From assembly GCA_028456385.1 (NCBI GenBank), contig JALNQF010000124.1, forward strand, positions 62,001 through 126,000: 64,000 nt of DNA. Direction: 5' to 3'. The stretch comes from Ophiosphaerella korrae. Taxonomy: Eukaryota; Ascomycota; Dothideomycetes; Pleosporales; Phaeosphaeriaceae. Position numbers and translations under genes: made by a program. The notes beneath the pieces are model-generated. The model was given only the letters and a program-made list of their open reading frames with translations. It was not told the DNA's origin and did not search any database. Shown in pieces: positions 1 to 13,815 of this stretch (positions are counted from its first letter, which is position 1; the number at the start of each line of letters is the position of its first letter).

Positions 1-1800
1 AAGCTAGGATCTCAGAGGAGCAAACTGCTCGTTTTCGAGTGACATCGATCCACAGTAGTGGCGCATACAAGACTTGAGGCGATGTGATGTTGGGCGAGGC
101 GAAAATTGCCCTTGTGGGCTGCCGATTCACTCGGCGCCTATGTACGGTGTGCTCGTGATGGTCCTCAGGACGGTGCAGATGGATCGTGTGAGTGAACGGG
201 CGCTCGCTGCAGAAGGTGGTCTTTTGCTAATGGACAAGCATGGCACGTGAGCGAGGTGGAGCCGGCCATGCCAGCCATGCCAGCCATGCCGGCGCATGCT
301 GCGGGAGAGCTGCCCGCGCCGCCACCTGAATCAGGCTGCCTCCGCCTCGCCAAAACGATCACTACAGCGCACACTCGTCACCTCCCAACACAGCAGGCCT
401 GCAGACTCAATCTCGAGGACCCAAGCTACCCCTGCAGCACATGTCGAATACCCGCCGCATGTAACCTTATAGCGTGCGAACAAGCGATGATCTTGAACAG
501 CCTCGCTCTTATGCGGGTCAGTCAGCCTTGTGCCTCTCGACGGATCGAGGCTGAGCACAGCAGAGCACCTCATTTACTTCCTCGAGGATAGAGTGGTTTC
601 TATTTTGCGACATGAACATTGCACAATGCCACGGCAGAACTACCTTCTTTATTCCCAAGGCAGATGCATGCTTCAGCTTCACATACGAGCGGGGGGCGTG
701 CAGCAGCAGTCAAAGGACGAGAGCGGGTACCTAATTACGCTTGCCAATGGTACCGATTTGGATCACTGAGTACTGAGCTTACAGATGGTACGATACCTGA
801 ACGCTTCAGCATAGTCATCACAGATCAGTTCAATGGCTTCAGCACTATCTCACCGCGATCCTGGGTAGCGTTCGTTGATCTTTCGCTGGGCCATTGACGG
901 TGAAGAGCCTGTCCCACGTTGCACTTGATCCTAGTCCTTGGGAATACCTGTGCCACCCCTACATTCTATTGAACAACACAGACGCCCGTTTCATTATTTC
1001 AGCCACTATGATGTCAAGAACCCAGCTTTCAGGCATCTCGACCCTGGACAGAAGGGGAAGTTAGCACCTAGGCGGCGTTTATTTCTGCGTTACCAAAGCT
1101 GAATCTATCGAAGTCAGCACTAGAACTTGAGCGCGCCCATTGGAGCGCAATCGAGTGCAGTTAATGAATATCCTCTGCAGTCACAAGGGCAAACTGCACT
1201 GAGAGCCTGTCATAATCGTTAACGACTGCCGCGCTGCAGGTTCGATGGAGGAGACAACCAGTATGTCGGAACCCTCATGCAGCCCTCGTGGACGTAACTT
1301 ATCCAATACACACGGCTATTTCCTGTCGCGCAGCCTCTTCTTATCTCACTGAGCCCCATTGCGTCCCAACTAGCTGGGCCGCTATAGTCCTCCCAGAGAT
1401 TCCTCCACCGGTTACCACACTCTCTTCGCTGGGAGATCTACGACAAGGCCATGTATGTAATTTTACCGAACAGAATTGAAATCGTTAAGTTAGAGAAAAA
1501 TGAAAACCGTTATTTCTAATACCTGCCATGCTCGGTCTGAGCTCTCAGGATGAGGGATGCACTCAACTCGAGCTGCAGGCAACAAGGACTACCTTAGTGT
1601 GTGAGAATATGGTGTAAGCCTTCAGCCCCAGTCTAACCAAGACCGCCCATATTCGCTGCAACAACCTTGACCCCTCAAGCGTCAGCTTAACGCCCACCCT
1701 GCCACCCACTTGCGTCGGCGAATGAAGGTCTGGTGCTGCACTCCGAATCCTTCGCACCCTTTTCGTCTTAGCTCAACTGGCGACCGTTGGTCCCCACCCC
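1..1800. other. No gene recognised (window start)
   Basis: Only short overlapping open frames occur here, with no recognisable domain and no spliceable exon chain. A small run of 9-bp ATGCCAGCC-like repeats lies at about 266-295. I see nothing else that can be supported. Confidence 0.5.
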
Positions 1801-1807
1801 ACTGCCC

Positions 1808-1814
1808 TATATAA
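1808..1814 (+). promoter_or_regulatory. TATA-like box of the AflR-type regulator
   Basis: The motif TATATAA lies about 60 bp upstream of the ATG at 1873, a normal distance for a fungal core promoter with a short leader. This is positional inference only. Confidence 0.35.
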
Positions 1815-1872
1815 CAACTGCTCTTCATGCCACAGCTAGCTTTCACCGCAGAAAAAAGTGTAAAGATACAAA

Positions 1873-3401
1873 ATGTTTCCAACCGTACCTCAGTTATTTG
1901 TACCTCAAAAGTCACCATCGCCAGTTCGCGGTAGTAACAACATGCATCCTTTCTCAGAGAACATGGTCATGACGACTGGCCCAAAGGGTGAACAGAAGCC
2001 TCGAAAGATGCGAGCTTCTTGCGATGCATGCTCTCGTGCTAAAGTAAGTAAAACATTATCTACCATTCTAGATTTTCCAACGCTAACCAATCATCAGGTA
2101 AAATGCGATAAAGTCAGGCCCACATGCCATAGATGTGGGAATATGAGCATTTGCTGCAACTACTCTCCATCGATGAGGTATAGTTGTGATCAAGATTTTC
2201 CCAGCTGCGGGCCTAACTCATCAATAGACTGGGCAAGCCACGCAAGAACCGAAACCCTGATGGAACTATAATGCGCGATGTATCACCAGCCAATGCTTGT
2301 GGACCAATGGCACCGAGACCTGATATGATACCACGAACTAATACATACACTGCCGAGAGCTCTCCAGAACCAGCGGATCCTTTCTTCTTTGGCCCTGCTA
2401 CTCCAGAATATCACTATCAGGACGCTTTTATGGCTAATGGATTCGAGGGCGGCCAGTCACCAGCATCCTATTCGGAAGCTGGCTCAATACCGAGCGGCTG
2501 GCCGAATGACGATCAGATGATGTTTGGGAGTCCAGCAGATGTGTATACTCCCATCCCTCAGTTTCCTCAAACAGCCCCTCCTTATGCTGGACACGTCCGA
2601 AATACCAGTTCTCAAAGCCAGGCCGAAATGTACCCGCAAATGGGAACTTTAAGCTCACAGCAGCTTGCCAACCAGCCATTCTATTCTGTATCGGATCCAA
2701 TGTTCGCCCATGATAAGATGGCTACAACCCCTCCCCCAATGGCGCCCGCTCCGCTACCGACACCGCCAGTGTCTACCACTTCTCAAAGCCATGATTGTAC
2801 ACAGTTTGCCTTTCAGACACTGAATAGCTTGTACGCACCCCCAACCTCGCAGCCATCTGCAAACAGCTTTAATGGCGGACCTGACGGTTTGCCAACTTTG
2901 GACGCTGTCGTCTCCACCAACAAGTCTGCGGTCGACAGGTTGTTCGTCTTGCTCAACTGCCCCTGCTCCGCAAATCCACACTTTTCCACAACAATTGCCT
3001 TTACAGTAACTAAAATTCTTTCCTGGTACCAAGCCATTGCTGGGGTCAACGACCACGAGGATTCCCCTGCTAATACCCAGATGGAGGCTTTCATTCCTAC
3101 GCCCATTTCACTAGGCGACTTCCGACTCGAAGTTGAGGACGAAGACACGTTCCGAACCCAGCTTGTGCTCGGAGAGTTGCGCAGGGTGGAAAAGCTCATC
3201 GACAAGTTCTCCGAACGCTACTGCAAGAATGCAAACCCTGCTGAAACGGGCATCGATGGTAGCGTCTATGGTGCATTAGAGCAATTGCTCCGCACTCGCG
3301 TACGCGATACTTTCAAAATAACCATGCGCACTGCCCCTCAAGACGTCAAGCGACAGGTAGCCTCGCGCTCGCAGAACCGTGCGCGGTTCAATACCTTGTA
3401 A
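1873..3401 (+). CDS. AflR-type Zn2Cys6 transcription factor
   Basis: Predicted nuclear DNA-binding regulator of a secondary-metabolite cluster. Three exons (1873-2043, 2098-2177, 2228-3401) with introns of 54 and 50 bp give 474 aa. The zinc cluster begins at about residue 49 (CDACSRAK), is interrupted by intron 1, and continues with VKCDKVRPTCHRCG and a final Cys pair, so all six cysteines are present. Just after intron 2 comes GKPRKNRNPDG, the basic stretch typical of AflR relatives. A Ser/Pro/Gln-rich middle follows, then a C-terminal region with LLNCPCS and a downstream WYQA, matching the AflR C-terminal domain pattern. Both splice junctions restore frame exactly. It lies 4.5 kb from the broken PKS, so it probably once controlled that cluster. 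No frame damage is seen, although its apparent target is dead. Family is confident; the target is inferred. Confidence 0.88.
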
Positions 3402-6400
3402 ATAACCTTGCCGCACTTGCAGCGTCGCCGCTTGTTGCTTTCTACTAGCTACCATTTTGCCGTTCCTTGACACCACTTGCCGACTGAGCATCTGCCGTCG
3501 GCTTGGTCGTATTATATAGAATTCTATCTCACACGCAGATGCACGCACCCTCATGGGGGAGGCCTGTTGCTTTGGAAATTTCTTCTCTGTAGTATAATTA
3601 TCTTATTGTATTATTTGAACAGTTCTTTTTTGTCATGTCTGCCTTGAACTATTGCGTCCCGCATCTGTATATTTTTGGCCTTTGCCAGCGATTGGCTGTT
3701 GACAGGTACCTAGCGACATGCAAGGATAAAGAACAAGGAAATGGGCCACGCCGCCACTAGGCAATGCAACGCCCAGCTTGCGCGTGCAACCCAACCAGCC
3801 ACAAGTGGAACACTACGTTCCACAGTTCATCCCGCCGCTCTTCTCCCGGTATGAAGCGGCTGTTGGTTCAGCCACGCTTCATTTATTCCCTCTGCGTCGG
3901 GTAATCCAAGATACGAACGATCTCAACTGAGGCTCGTTATAAAACGTGAACCAACAGTAGACCCTGCAAATCCATCACTTCGTCTACAGATGGGTGGACC
4001 CGCACAAGGGGCTGAATCCTCTCCTCGTCTAATGGAGTAGGTAGGTAGTAGATAGCTCCGGAGATAGTCTCTCGGACTCACTCCACGGCTAGCTTTGCTT
4101 CCCAGGAAATCAATTTCACCGACCTGACGGGCGCAAATAAACTACCGATATAGGCCCATTTGGCGAGGAAAAGGCCCCCAAGCACCAGGATCGAGTATAT
4201 TAACTACCTACTCGAGATGGGTCATTTACCCGGCATTTCGGTATCTAGCACGAGGCAGACTTGCAACATGATTGACGAGGTTTTGGAGCTATGACGAAGA
4301 TAAGCGCCCCTAAGCCCTGGGGTAAGTAATCGTGTGATTGCAAAGTCTCAATTTCCCTCTTTAGGGCGCTGGCACTAGATGGGAGTAATCTGGCCGGTCG
4401 AGCGCGCAAGACTCAGGAGGGGCTCTCGGCTGGTGGTAGTGGTGAGAGAATGGAGCTACACTCCGTCCTGCTTATGCAAGGCAATGTGCAACGGACCCGA
4501 ACAGCTGGATAAGAGATCACGCTGCTGTAGTGCACCAGCACGCATCGTCACATTGTCACAATTTGCCCTAGATATTCCTCGTGTCATGGCATGCAACGGC
4601 TTGTGCCGTCATAATAAGCCTCTATTCGCCGTAAGGCGGGAAATGTATAACACCAGTGTTAAGAGGCGCACGTTGTGATAAGCGCTGGGGGTGCGGGTGT
4701 GGTGCGATGGGGAACGGTTTGGAGACGGGGCCTTGCGGGAAGGCGTGCGGCGTGGCTGATGTGTGTGTGTGTGTGTGTGTGTGTGAACGAGTCAGGACCA
4801 TGCAGTGTGCACAATGAGAGCCGATGACGCACCGAACGTTGGGGGTGTGCGAATACGATGAAAATCTTTTTGCTCGCGATCGATGCTTTTTGTCTACGTA
4901 GCTTGCGCAATCGCATGATGCTAGTTCTGTCTGATTCGTGTTGATGGTTTGCCTTACAGTCGCCAACCTTGAATCTAACCATCCAACAGTCATCGTATTG
5001 GCCTGAAGTGTACATCCGCTGCTGTACCGAGGCCTGGCAAACATCGAGTACGCACGGCGATCTTCCATAATCGCAGGCTGAAAATGGACATTCGGCCAAA
5101 CTTGGTAACTAGGCTGTGCTCGTTGTGCCTGTCCCAGGTAAGCTGGGGCGTTTTTTTTCAGTCACTGATTGGAGGATACTGCACTGACCAGCAAATGCAG
5201 GGCGTGTCTGCCAATGACAGGGCAAAAATAGCCGCCGGTAACAAGGTTTATGGCCTCAAGCTGCACGCTGATGCCTTGAGTCGATGGGGCGTTTTGGCCT
5301 TGCTACAATAGGCCGGACAAGAGGAATGGCTGCGGATGGATCCGGCCTTTAAAGTGGAGCACATCCTGTTATTCTTGTCGAGGCTTCAAGCTCAACCCAC
5401 ACCACCTTGTCTCATCAAGCATGACCACTCCACTTTGCTGGCTGACTCTGCATCTCCTTACAAACAGAGCAGCAGCCTTATGAGCATGTTCTGTGGAGAA
5501 GTGTGTCCTGTCTTACGAACAGACAGACGCACATCCCTGACCCAAGGCATCTCACCTGCAGTCCCACAGTCTTCAAAGAGATTAAGGGGACATGGCTCGT
5601 GAATTACAAAGACCTGCAAAATGCAGTGATATGCCGTGACCGGCATTCAGAAAGGAGTTGAGAGCCTTTGCTCGGGTGGTGCACCCTCATCCACCCTACT
5701 TTCGCCGGTATGGCTGCCATGCACCGGGTCCCTAAGTCCCAGTCCAATGGGTCAAACACTGGCTCCAGTTGTACTGCTGCAGAGCCTGGCATCTTCCTGC
5801 AGTCAGTATGCGTGCGCACGCGTGGGCCTAAGAGGGAGCGAAGGAAGACCTCTGGGGTGACTGGGCTGAGCGAATCGCAATAGTCAAGGAATGATCGCAC
5901 TGCTAACCTTTTTGAGTCCGGAGAGTGGCATCTCGACTAACTTTTTTCGTGATCGCAAAAGCTACTTTTGTCGACTGCCCCACAGTGTATCTCAGACCCT
6001 ACAGCCATGTGTGCTTTGGTCACCAACACAAGATTCGTGTGGGAACACAGAATGAACGGACGTCGTGCATGTGTCGCTGTGGCTGGAGCCACTCGAACGA
6101 TTTTCATCAGGCTGCTCTTGACGGGCAAACTACCCGGCAGCCTTTGCTAAGATACCTAAATAAACCAAGGCCTCCACTACTCCCTAATTGGACTCGCCTA
6201 TAGCTATGTCGATAGCACAGGCGACATTCTTCCTTCGCCTCAGACCCCATCCTGATTCAAGATAGCACCTGTGGATTTGCATTCGCCTCGAGCAAAAATG
6301 CTCGGATTGCTTCCGAGCACAAGCGTCAGAGTATACGAGTCGGTGTACGCAGTGCCAGGAGTGGACCGCAGTCTGTCCTACACTCCATGTGCTGCTCTTT

Positions 6401-7887
6401 ACCCTTTACGTCACACACGCTAGGCTTCCCCAGATTTCTACCGAGTCACCTTCGTAAGTCTTCGACGATCGAGCCCACAGTCGAGGAAGGCCACAGTATG
6501 CAATTGGACACAGTCACGCCCGGTCGATTAGTACCTACATGCCTCCTGCTGAGCACGTCTCGCAGCTGACTGGACTCGCTGGGACATACAGCTGACAGGC
6601 GAAAGGGGGAACAATGTTGCGAAAGGTAGGCTCATGATAGAAGCCCTCTTTCCTCTTTGCCAGATGATTGGCGACATCACCTTTACCTTCCTTTTCCGGT
6701 GCTTTTCAGCGCCCACACAATTAGATAGTGCTCACTGTCAGTCTAAACCTGGGCTGTTGCTCGCCTGTTATCTCCCAAACAAGGCTTGTCTGTCTCTCAT
6801 TGCGAGCCCAAGTCTGGTCATTACTAACTTAACCTGCCTTTCACTCCGATGTAATCTTACCTAACACAAGCCGTGCACTGTGGCTTGCGTATTTGTTCGT
6901 TCCACACGCTACCTAGTCTTTGTCCAACGCCCTGATCGCGCCCCAGCTTTCTAGCCCTCTTCTAGAAAACTACCACGCTCATCGCATCTCTAGCCTCCTA
7001 TTCGCACCTGCAGTGTGTCAGCCAATACACTGCTCCTCTTTCTATTATCAGCGCTGACGCATAGAGTGTTGACCGGATAAAGCGGGGGAAGCTGTGCTAT
7101 GTTCTCGTCAAGGTGGAAAGCCGGTAAAATGGGCCCTGGTCACGTCGTGCATAGGCGAGTGACAAAGCCGCGTGCTTGATGCTGGTTCGGGACGAAAGTG
7201 AGAGCGTGGGACCTTCCGAACGTCGATTCAAACTCACACCTTGACCCGAGTGAGTGGCTGCTTCCTTCACAACGGGAACGTGAGATGCCGATGCTTCACC
7301 CTGAGTAGTACGAGGCATCACGTCAACATCTATCTAGCTATCGTTAGAACGTAGTAATCATGTCTCGGAGGAATTTCAATCTCATCCTCTTAGCTACTGC
7401 ATGGCATATGCGGTATCTGCAGTTGAGTGTCTAGTCGGCGACGGTCGTCGTGTTCATGCATCATCGCTATGTCCTTCGTTTTGCTCGAGAAAGCCTCCCC
7501 CGGACATGCACCCGGAGATACTATCTTCACCCCAAGCTGAACCCAGTGCATTGGGTTGGGGCGCGTGGGCTGCCCAAAGGATGCTCACTGCGTCTAAACC
7601 CAGCTCGCAGAGTGTAAAATAGCATGCATACAACGAAGAATTAATTAAAAAAAAATGTTGTGTGCGTACCAGCTGTCTGGTTATCTAGGCGTCACTAGAG
7701 ACCGCATTCCGCTCCCATTGAGGAAGTGAAACCTGCACGATGCGGAACACCCAAGCTACGACTCTTCAACTGTCGTTTAATATCGAAGAATGCTTGTGTG
7801 AGGGGAAAATTACAGTCTAGGTTCCATGTTGCGATCCCAATCTTCTGTCACACAAACGTCCCCCACTCCTCTCCGCACTCGCCCCCC
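3402..7887. other. 4.5-kb gap without recognisable gene
   Basis: The gap lies between the regulator and the 3' end of the PKS pseudogene. It holds many short ORFs on both strands, none with a recognisable domain or convincing splice chain. It may contain eroded cluster genes, but I could not identify any. A (GT)n microsatellite lies at 4761-4785. Confidence 0.45.
4761..4785. repeat. (GT)12 microsatellite
   Basis: An uninterrupted GT dinucleotide run of 25 bp. The His/Thr-repeat ORFs on the minus strand here are its translation and not genes. Confidence 0.95.
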
Positions 7888-9492
7888 CTACTCTTCGGCA
7901 ATTGCAATCTTACTCTTTGTGCACACAACCCCGGCTAGCCGCTTGATGCCCCCGCTTGCTAGCAACTCAAGCGCTTGTAAACTCACTTCAAATGTTCGTG
8001 TGATGAAGTTTCACGCCCCAATCGCCGTCAGAGAATCTAGTGGATAGTGGCTCAGCACGCGATTCACATCAAGCTCCTCAAGCTCCATAGAGATAACCTC
8101 TGCAATCTTGTTTACGAGTGCGTTGCACGCAATCGTTTCGGCATCTGCTCGTGATGCTGCAGATTTGAAAGCAGCGCCCCAGGATACAACTGTTGTGGCC
8201 GATGAGGCAGACGCAGCTTCGGCAGCGGCTAGTAGGTATTTGAATTTCGCATCGTTGGGCCAAAAGGGGCGTAGAGATGTAATACCCATGCCTGTGATCA
8301 GATGGCCATTGTACCTTGTAAATCTGCCTTCAATCGCCGCCTGGATGAGAGCGAGCATTTCAACCTCATAGATTGTATTACTGCCAAAGTTTCGAGCTAC
8401 CTCTGCCACCTTTTCTGTATCCTCGGCGGGATATCCTGCGTCAGATACAGCAGTCAGGTCGATCGAGGCAGAGTTTATGCCCTTGCTCATGAGATACTGA
8501 GCCAAGCCGTTGAGAAACGTATTGGTTGCCGCGTACGCAGCTTGGCCACGATTACTAACTGCCCCTGCAGCAAAAGAGATGACGATGAAGAAATCGAGAG
8601 GTGTTGTCGAGAGCGCATAGTGGAAATTCCATGCACCCTTCACCTTTGATGCCACTACCGAGGTGTACTGCTCATGCGTCATCTTTTCAAAGAGTACATC
8701 CTAGAGTATGTTAGTAACGATGATAGTGAGTATATTTGTTAATAGAGAATTACACGTAGCACTATCGCGCCGTGTATGATATCTCATACGGGAGGAAGAT
8801 CATTCAGTCCTGAGATCAGTTCTTCGACATCAATGCGCTCCGTGACATCGCACCGACGAACTAAAATATTCGCTCCCAAACTGTTCAGCTTATCGATCTG
8901 TTCTCTTGCCTTCCCTTTCAATACACCCGTTCTTGAGAGTCGCACGATATTCTTTGCACCTTTGCCGACTATTTACTTAGCCATACTCCGTCCGAGACCG
9001 CCAGTATCTCCTATAAGAACGTGTGTTGCATCTGTTCGAAGAAGGGTTTGCTGTGCTGAAACTCGTGGGGCGTTGTAGAGCATCAGAAAATCAATAACTT
9101 TCTTAGGGTTGCAGTACTTACCATAATGAGTTCATCATCGCGTGGAAGAATAGCGATTTTGCCGCGGACATCATGTGACTTAGCAGTGTGCAAAGCGGCG
9201 ACTGCTTCTGAAATTCCATGCGCCTTAACGTTATGAATAGGCTGAATCTTACCATACTGTAATAATTTATCAAACACCAGTGAGTATGCGCTGCAATACT
9301 CGTGGACGATGCGCAAGTAATGCAGTAACGTTGGTAGGAAGAGTGGTGATACTCTTCTCGGGTGGTATGTTGTTAAGAGACCCATGTTCCGGGCCGAAAT
9401 TGGCAATGCATCTCCACGACTGTTGCAGAATGTGAGCATCTAGGCTTGTGCTGAAGATGACATGAGCACCATCTCGATCGGTTGATGCTTTC

Positions 9493-9570
9493 AGACACTT
9501 GGCGAAAGTTTCACTTCTAGACACTTGGCGGAAGTTTCACTTCTAGACACTCGGTGAAAGTTTCACTTCC
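9493..9570. repeat. Three 26-bp tandem repeats inside the PKS ER region
   Basis: Units at 9493-9518, 9519-9544 and 9545-9570 are near-identical (core AGACACTTGGCGAAAGTTTC), differing at a few positions. The two extra copies add 52 bp, which shifts the PKS frame. The unit derives from the enoyl reductase coding sequence. Confidence 0.93.
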
Positions 9571-12500
9571 AGTATACCAAATCCTGCCCTATGAAATCCC
9601 AAATTCGCGCATCAGCAAGCCCTTCTCATTTAAAATTCTTACAGGAACGCACACTTGCGCGTCTAGCAATGGCAAGGGCTGCATGGCTAACTACACTTGC
9701 AGCATCATGAATCAAGATTGTCTCGCCCTCAATCAGCTTCGCCTGCTCGACTACCGCAAACGCCGCTGTGCAGTATGCGATAGGCAGCGTCGCGCCTAGC
9801 TCAAATGACATGTAATCTGGCAGCCTGAGAATCAGAGCAGCGGACGTGCGCGTGACTGTAGAGAATGCGCCGTTCGGAGTTATTGCTGCAACACGGTCGC
9901 CAATTTTGAGATTTACTACCGTGGATCCAACTGCGATGGCGATGCCACTGCATCCAGTTCCAATCGCAGTATGTGATGTAGCATCTTTTGCGTTTATTCC
10001 TATAGCTTTGACTTGAATTTCGATATGGTTATTAGGAAGAGGAGTATGTATACTTTTATCATCCTTAAATTTAAGGCTTTCTAGAGCACCTGGCACAATG
10101 ACTGTTCCTCGAAGTGTTCTTCTAAGACTTGAGAAAGAGGTTGGTTCTGTAGGCGATGGATGTGTCTGATCATGCACGTAATGATTCAGGCCATCATCAT
10201 TGGTAATACGGGGTATGTAGAGCTGTCCATCTCGTACCGCAAATTCAGTTTCTTTGGTCTTGTTTTGGCCAGCAAGAGTTCTTATAAAAAGGTCCCATAT
10301 CGTGAAAGCGGTGTCCAGATAGCTATCAAGCTTTGATGTCTCGAGATCAAGCGTGAGCTCATTAGTGTGCCTTCAGAGCGCAGTGTTTGACTCAGCCCAG
10401 TTGTCATATTGGCGTCAGGATTCCGGGCTTTTTCATAAGCACCATTCACAACCTATAACTAGACAACCTTGTATGCTCATAAGGAAGGCCTGTAACGTTT
10501 CAAATTCCGAGACACGCACCCTCGGCAACACTAGTTGATCTAAGTCAGCAAGGAATATGCAAAGTTTGTCTTTCGATATTGGGGTCGCATATGAGAAGGT
10601 GCTCATGATAGTGTTTCGTCTAGTCAGCAGGTTACTTGATTTGACAGCATGGAAGCCAACGTATACTGAAAGTCACTCTCGCCGTGGATGATGACAACTT
10701 CGGCATCGACCAGTGGCATCTTTGCACTGATAATCTCAACTTCTGACAGCGCAGGTACTAGCTCCTAATCTAGCTTGTAGCAGAGCTCACGGACACTTGC
10801 TGTTTCGGCATTACCGTTGGATTCGAGGATTGGAGAGATCGTTAGGTCTTTAATTGATATCATTGCTCGACCTGTTTGATTCAGAACGAGCATGGATAAC
10901 GAGTTTGATTTTACTTCCGAAAGCGACTTTGAAGGCTCACAAGCGCTTGCAGACACTCGGAGCTCTTCAGACATTCGCATATACCCGACGAGACTATGAT
11001 TTGGCTGATAGATGAAAGTAAATGAACCGTTTCCAGTGGCCCGGTTACACTGAACATCGGCCAGTACATTGAAATCAACTGCTCAAGCAGGTTTGAAGGT
11101 AAGATGTAGTGAGTTTGCTTATTATGAGACATCTCTACTGTAGTGTCAACATTTATTAACTGAGCAGTAGAAGCATGGGTTGAAGCGCGGCAATTCTGTA
11201 CGCCTTGGAATGTCGCGCCATATGATACGCCGATTTCATCTAGTTGCTGGTAGGTCTGATGTGGAGATTAACTTCGTGGCTGCCTCACCAACTCTAAAGA
11301 TTTTAGATTTTAGATTTTCTCTTGAACCTGTTGCACGATTGCGCTATCGATTTCATTTGTTTAGTGAAATGACAGACACGATGCCCTTGCAATGCTCAAC
11401 CCATCCAACGCTCTTGGACCACGAATGTAGTTAAAGTTTTGCGACATTTTGTTATCATTGCCGTTTGAGTGCTTTTTCGGGGTGATTGCCATTTCTAGCT
11501 CTTCCTCTGTCAATACAGCCAGTGTTGTTGCGTCGAGATTTCGGACTTTAAAGTTTCCGTAACAAAGGTCCTGCCACTGAGTTTTTTGGGCGATTGCTTC
11601 GAGAGCCATGACTACAAAGCCGGAGATTAGGAAAACGGTTACACCCTGCATTTGGTGATGACGTAGCCATGGTAAGTCAACTATATTTCTCCATTCTGGT
11701 TCAAAGTCATTTGAATATGGCGCTAAGACGTGCGCCGTGGCACTTGTACGGCGCTTTTCTTTCTTAAAAGTACAGAAGTGTATGGAATCTTTGAAGCCAG
11801 ACCAACATGCTTGAGTATTTGCTTATCGGGCCCTGTAACACAGCATGTGGACCAAGTTCGGTGATAAAGTCAAGGCCTGTCTTGAAGTCGTCGCAGACTG
11901 GCTGACACATGTTCTGGACGGCCTCGTCAAATCGCACTGCACAGACTAATTTCTGCACCTAGTAAGTTGCATCTAGCTCTGTGCTGGAGGCGAGCCGGCC
12001 AAGCAGCGAAGAGTGAAATCGTACGGTTGAAGGCGTTGGTGTGTTGCCATGTGATGCGAATGATAAGCCGTGTCCACCTGCAACTTCCTGGCGAACATAT
12101 CCGGGAAGGGCGTTTTGATAATGTCGTGCAGCTCTGTGACAGCGTCTGTGTCACCAGATATTGTTACACTTGTTGCACTGTTATTACAAGCGACTCAGGC
12201 CTCCCTTCGCTGTAAGCGTTTCAGCAACGGAGTAATCTCAGTTTTCCCAGCCCCAACAGTCAGCATAGTGCCTCTAGTATTAGAATATGTCGCCCTCAAA
12301 ATAGGAATCAAACGGCCCCTGTGGTACGCAATGGTTATAGCGTCTTCAAAAGTAATGATACCTGCAGCATATGCAGCGCCACTCTCACCGGAGGAGTGGC
12401 CCACAACAGCTGAAGGAGACACTCCCCACGACTGAAGTAGATCAATAAGAGCGAGTTGTATGGCTGTGTAAGAGGGTTGTGAAATATTTGTCGCATCTAC

Positions 12501-13769
12501 TTGCAAGTCTGTTTCGTCTTTTTGAAGCTCTTCGAGTAGGGAGAATTCGGCGCCAATGGGCCGCAAATGACCATCTGCTTTATCCAAAGCAGAAGTACTT
12601 ACGGCATTCGGCTTTGGTGGTATCAACGCCCATCGCTTGCCAAATGGCCATGGCTGCTGCCTGGTGGGAACCTTTATTCCCCATTCCTAAAGTGGTATGC
12701 TGTCGTTTGGTTTTTGGTAACCGTAGTTCGAAAGGATAAATCTACGTTCTAACACCAGCGCAGTTTTAATGGCGCCAGCAATACCTAGCACAGTTGGCAC
12801 TTAGCAGTGAAAAAGGTATCTCAAATAATTTATCCGTTTCTGTTTTCATGTGGATATAAAATGAATGATATACTAACCGGCAGCGGCCCCTAAATGGCTG
12901 ATATTCGATGTCACAGAGCCGATAAAAAGTGGTTTGCGCTTGCTTGTATCCTCATTAAATACATCGTGGAGGGCACCAACCTCGATCGGATCTCTGATAC
13001 ACGTTTCTGTGCCATGGGCCTCGACGTAGCCGGTATTACGGGGGTCCATTCCTCCACTCTTGTAGACGGAGCAATGAGTGGTTCTAACACACACGATTAG
13101 TCATGACTGTCCAAAGCAGGATGTTTACCCACCTTGCGCAAATGCATTCGGCATCGTGATTTCAGGAGTTTTGCCGTCTTGATTGATTCCACTACCTGTA
13201 ATGACTGCTTGAATTGGATCATTATCTCTCAACGCCTGATTTAATGGCTTAAGAAGGGCCATGCCACAACCCTTACCACGGCTGTAACCAGTCCCACGAG
13301 CATCAAGCCAATGATCTGCCAGTCTCGCCGAATAAACGTGACATGGAATACGAGATCCAAAACTTAGGTAACGTATTTAAATGGACACCTGCCGCGATAA
13401 CTAGGATTGACTCTCCAGTACAGAGGCTTTGGCAAGCTGTATGCAGCGCAACCAAGGATGAGGAACACGCCGTGTCTATGGTGAAGCTTGGGCCTCGAAG
13501 GTCAAAGAAATGGGAAATTCGATTCAACTGCATGGCCATGGCACAACCTATAGCACTTCAGTACTTATTTTGGCTGAGAAAACAATCATTAAAACTTTAG
13601 ATCCAAAACCTGCCTGTTGCTTGGTGTATGGGAATTGTTTTTGGAATAGATCGGCTTCAAATTCTGAGAATGTTCCACCCATGAATAGGCCAACATTTTT
13701 GCCAACCACCACTTGCTTGGGAATGCCAGCACTCTCAAGAGTTTCAAAAGTGCACTCTAGTAATAATCA

Positions 13770-13815
13770 CTGCTGCGGATCTAAGCTAATCGCTGCTGCG
13801 GATCTAAGCTAATCG
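13770..13815. repeat. 23-bp tandem duplication inside the PKS ketosynthase
   Basis: Two perfect copies of a 23-bp unit (13770-13792 and 13793-13815) cover the conserved KS segment encoding ISLDPQQR. The extra copy shifts frame, and a TGA follows at once at 13767-13769. Confidence 0.95.

Noticed and set aside
4622..5099. Overlapping minus-strand ORFs with His-Thr repeats
   Set aside because: The repeats are the translation of the GT microsatellite; no domain elsewhere in them.
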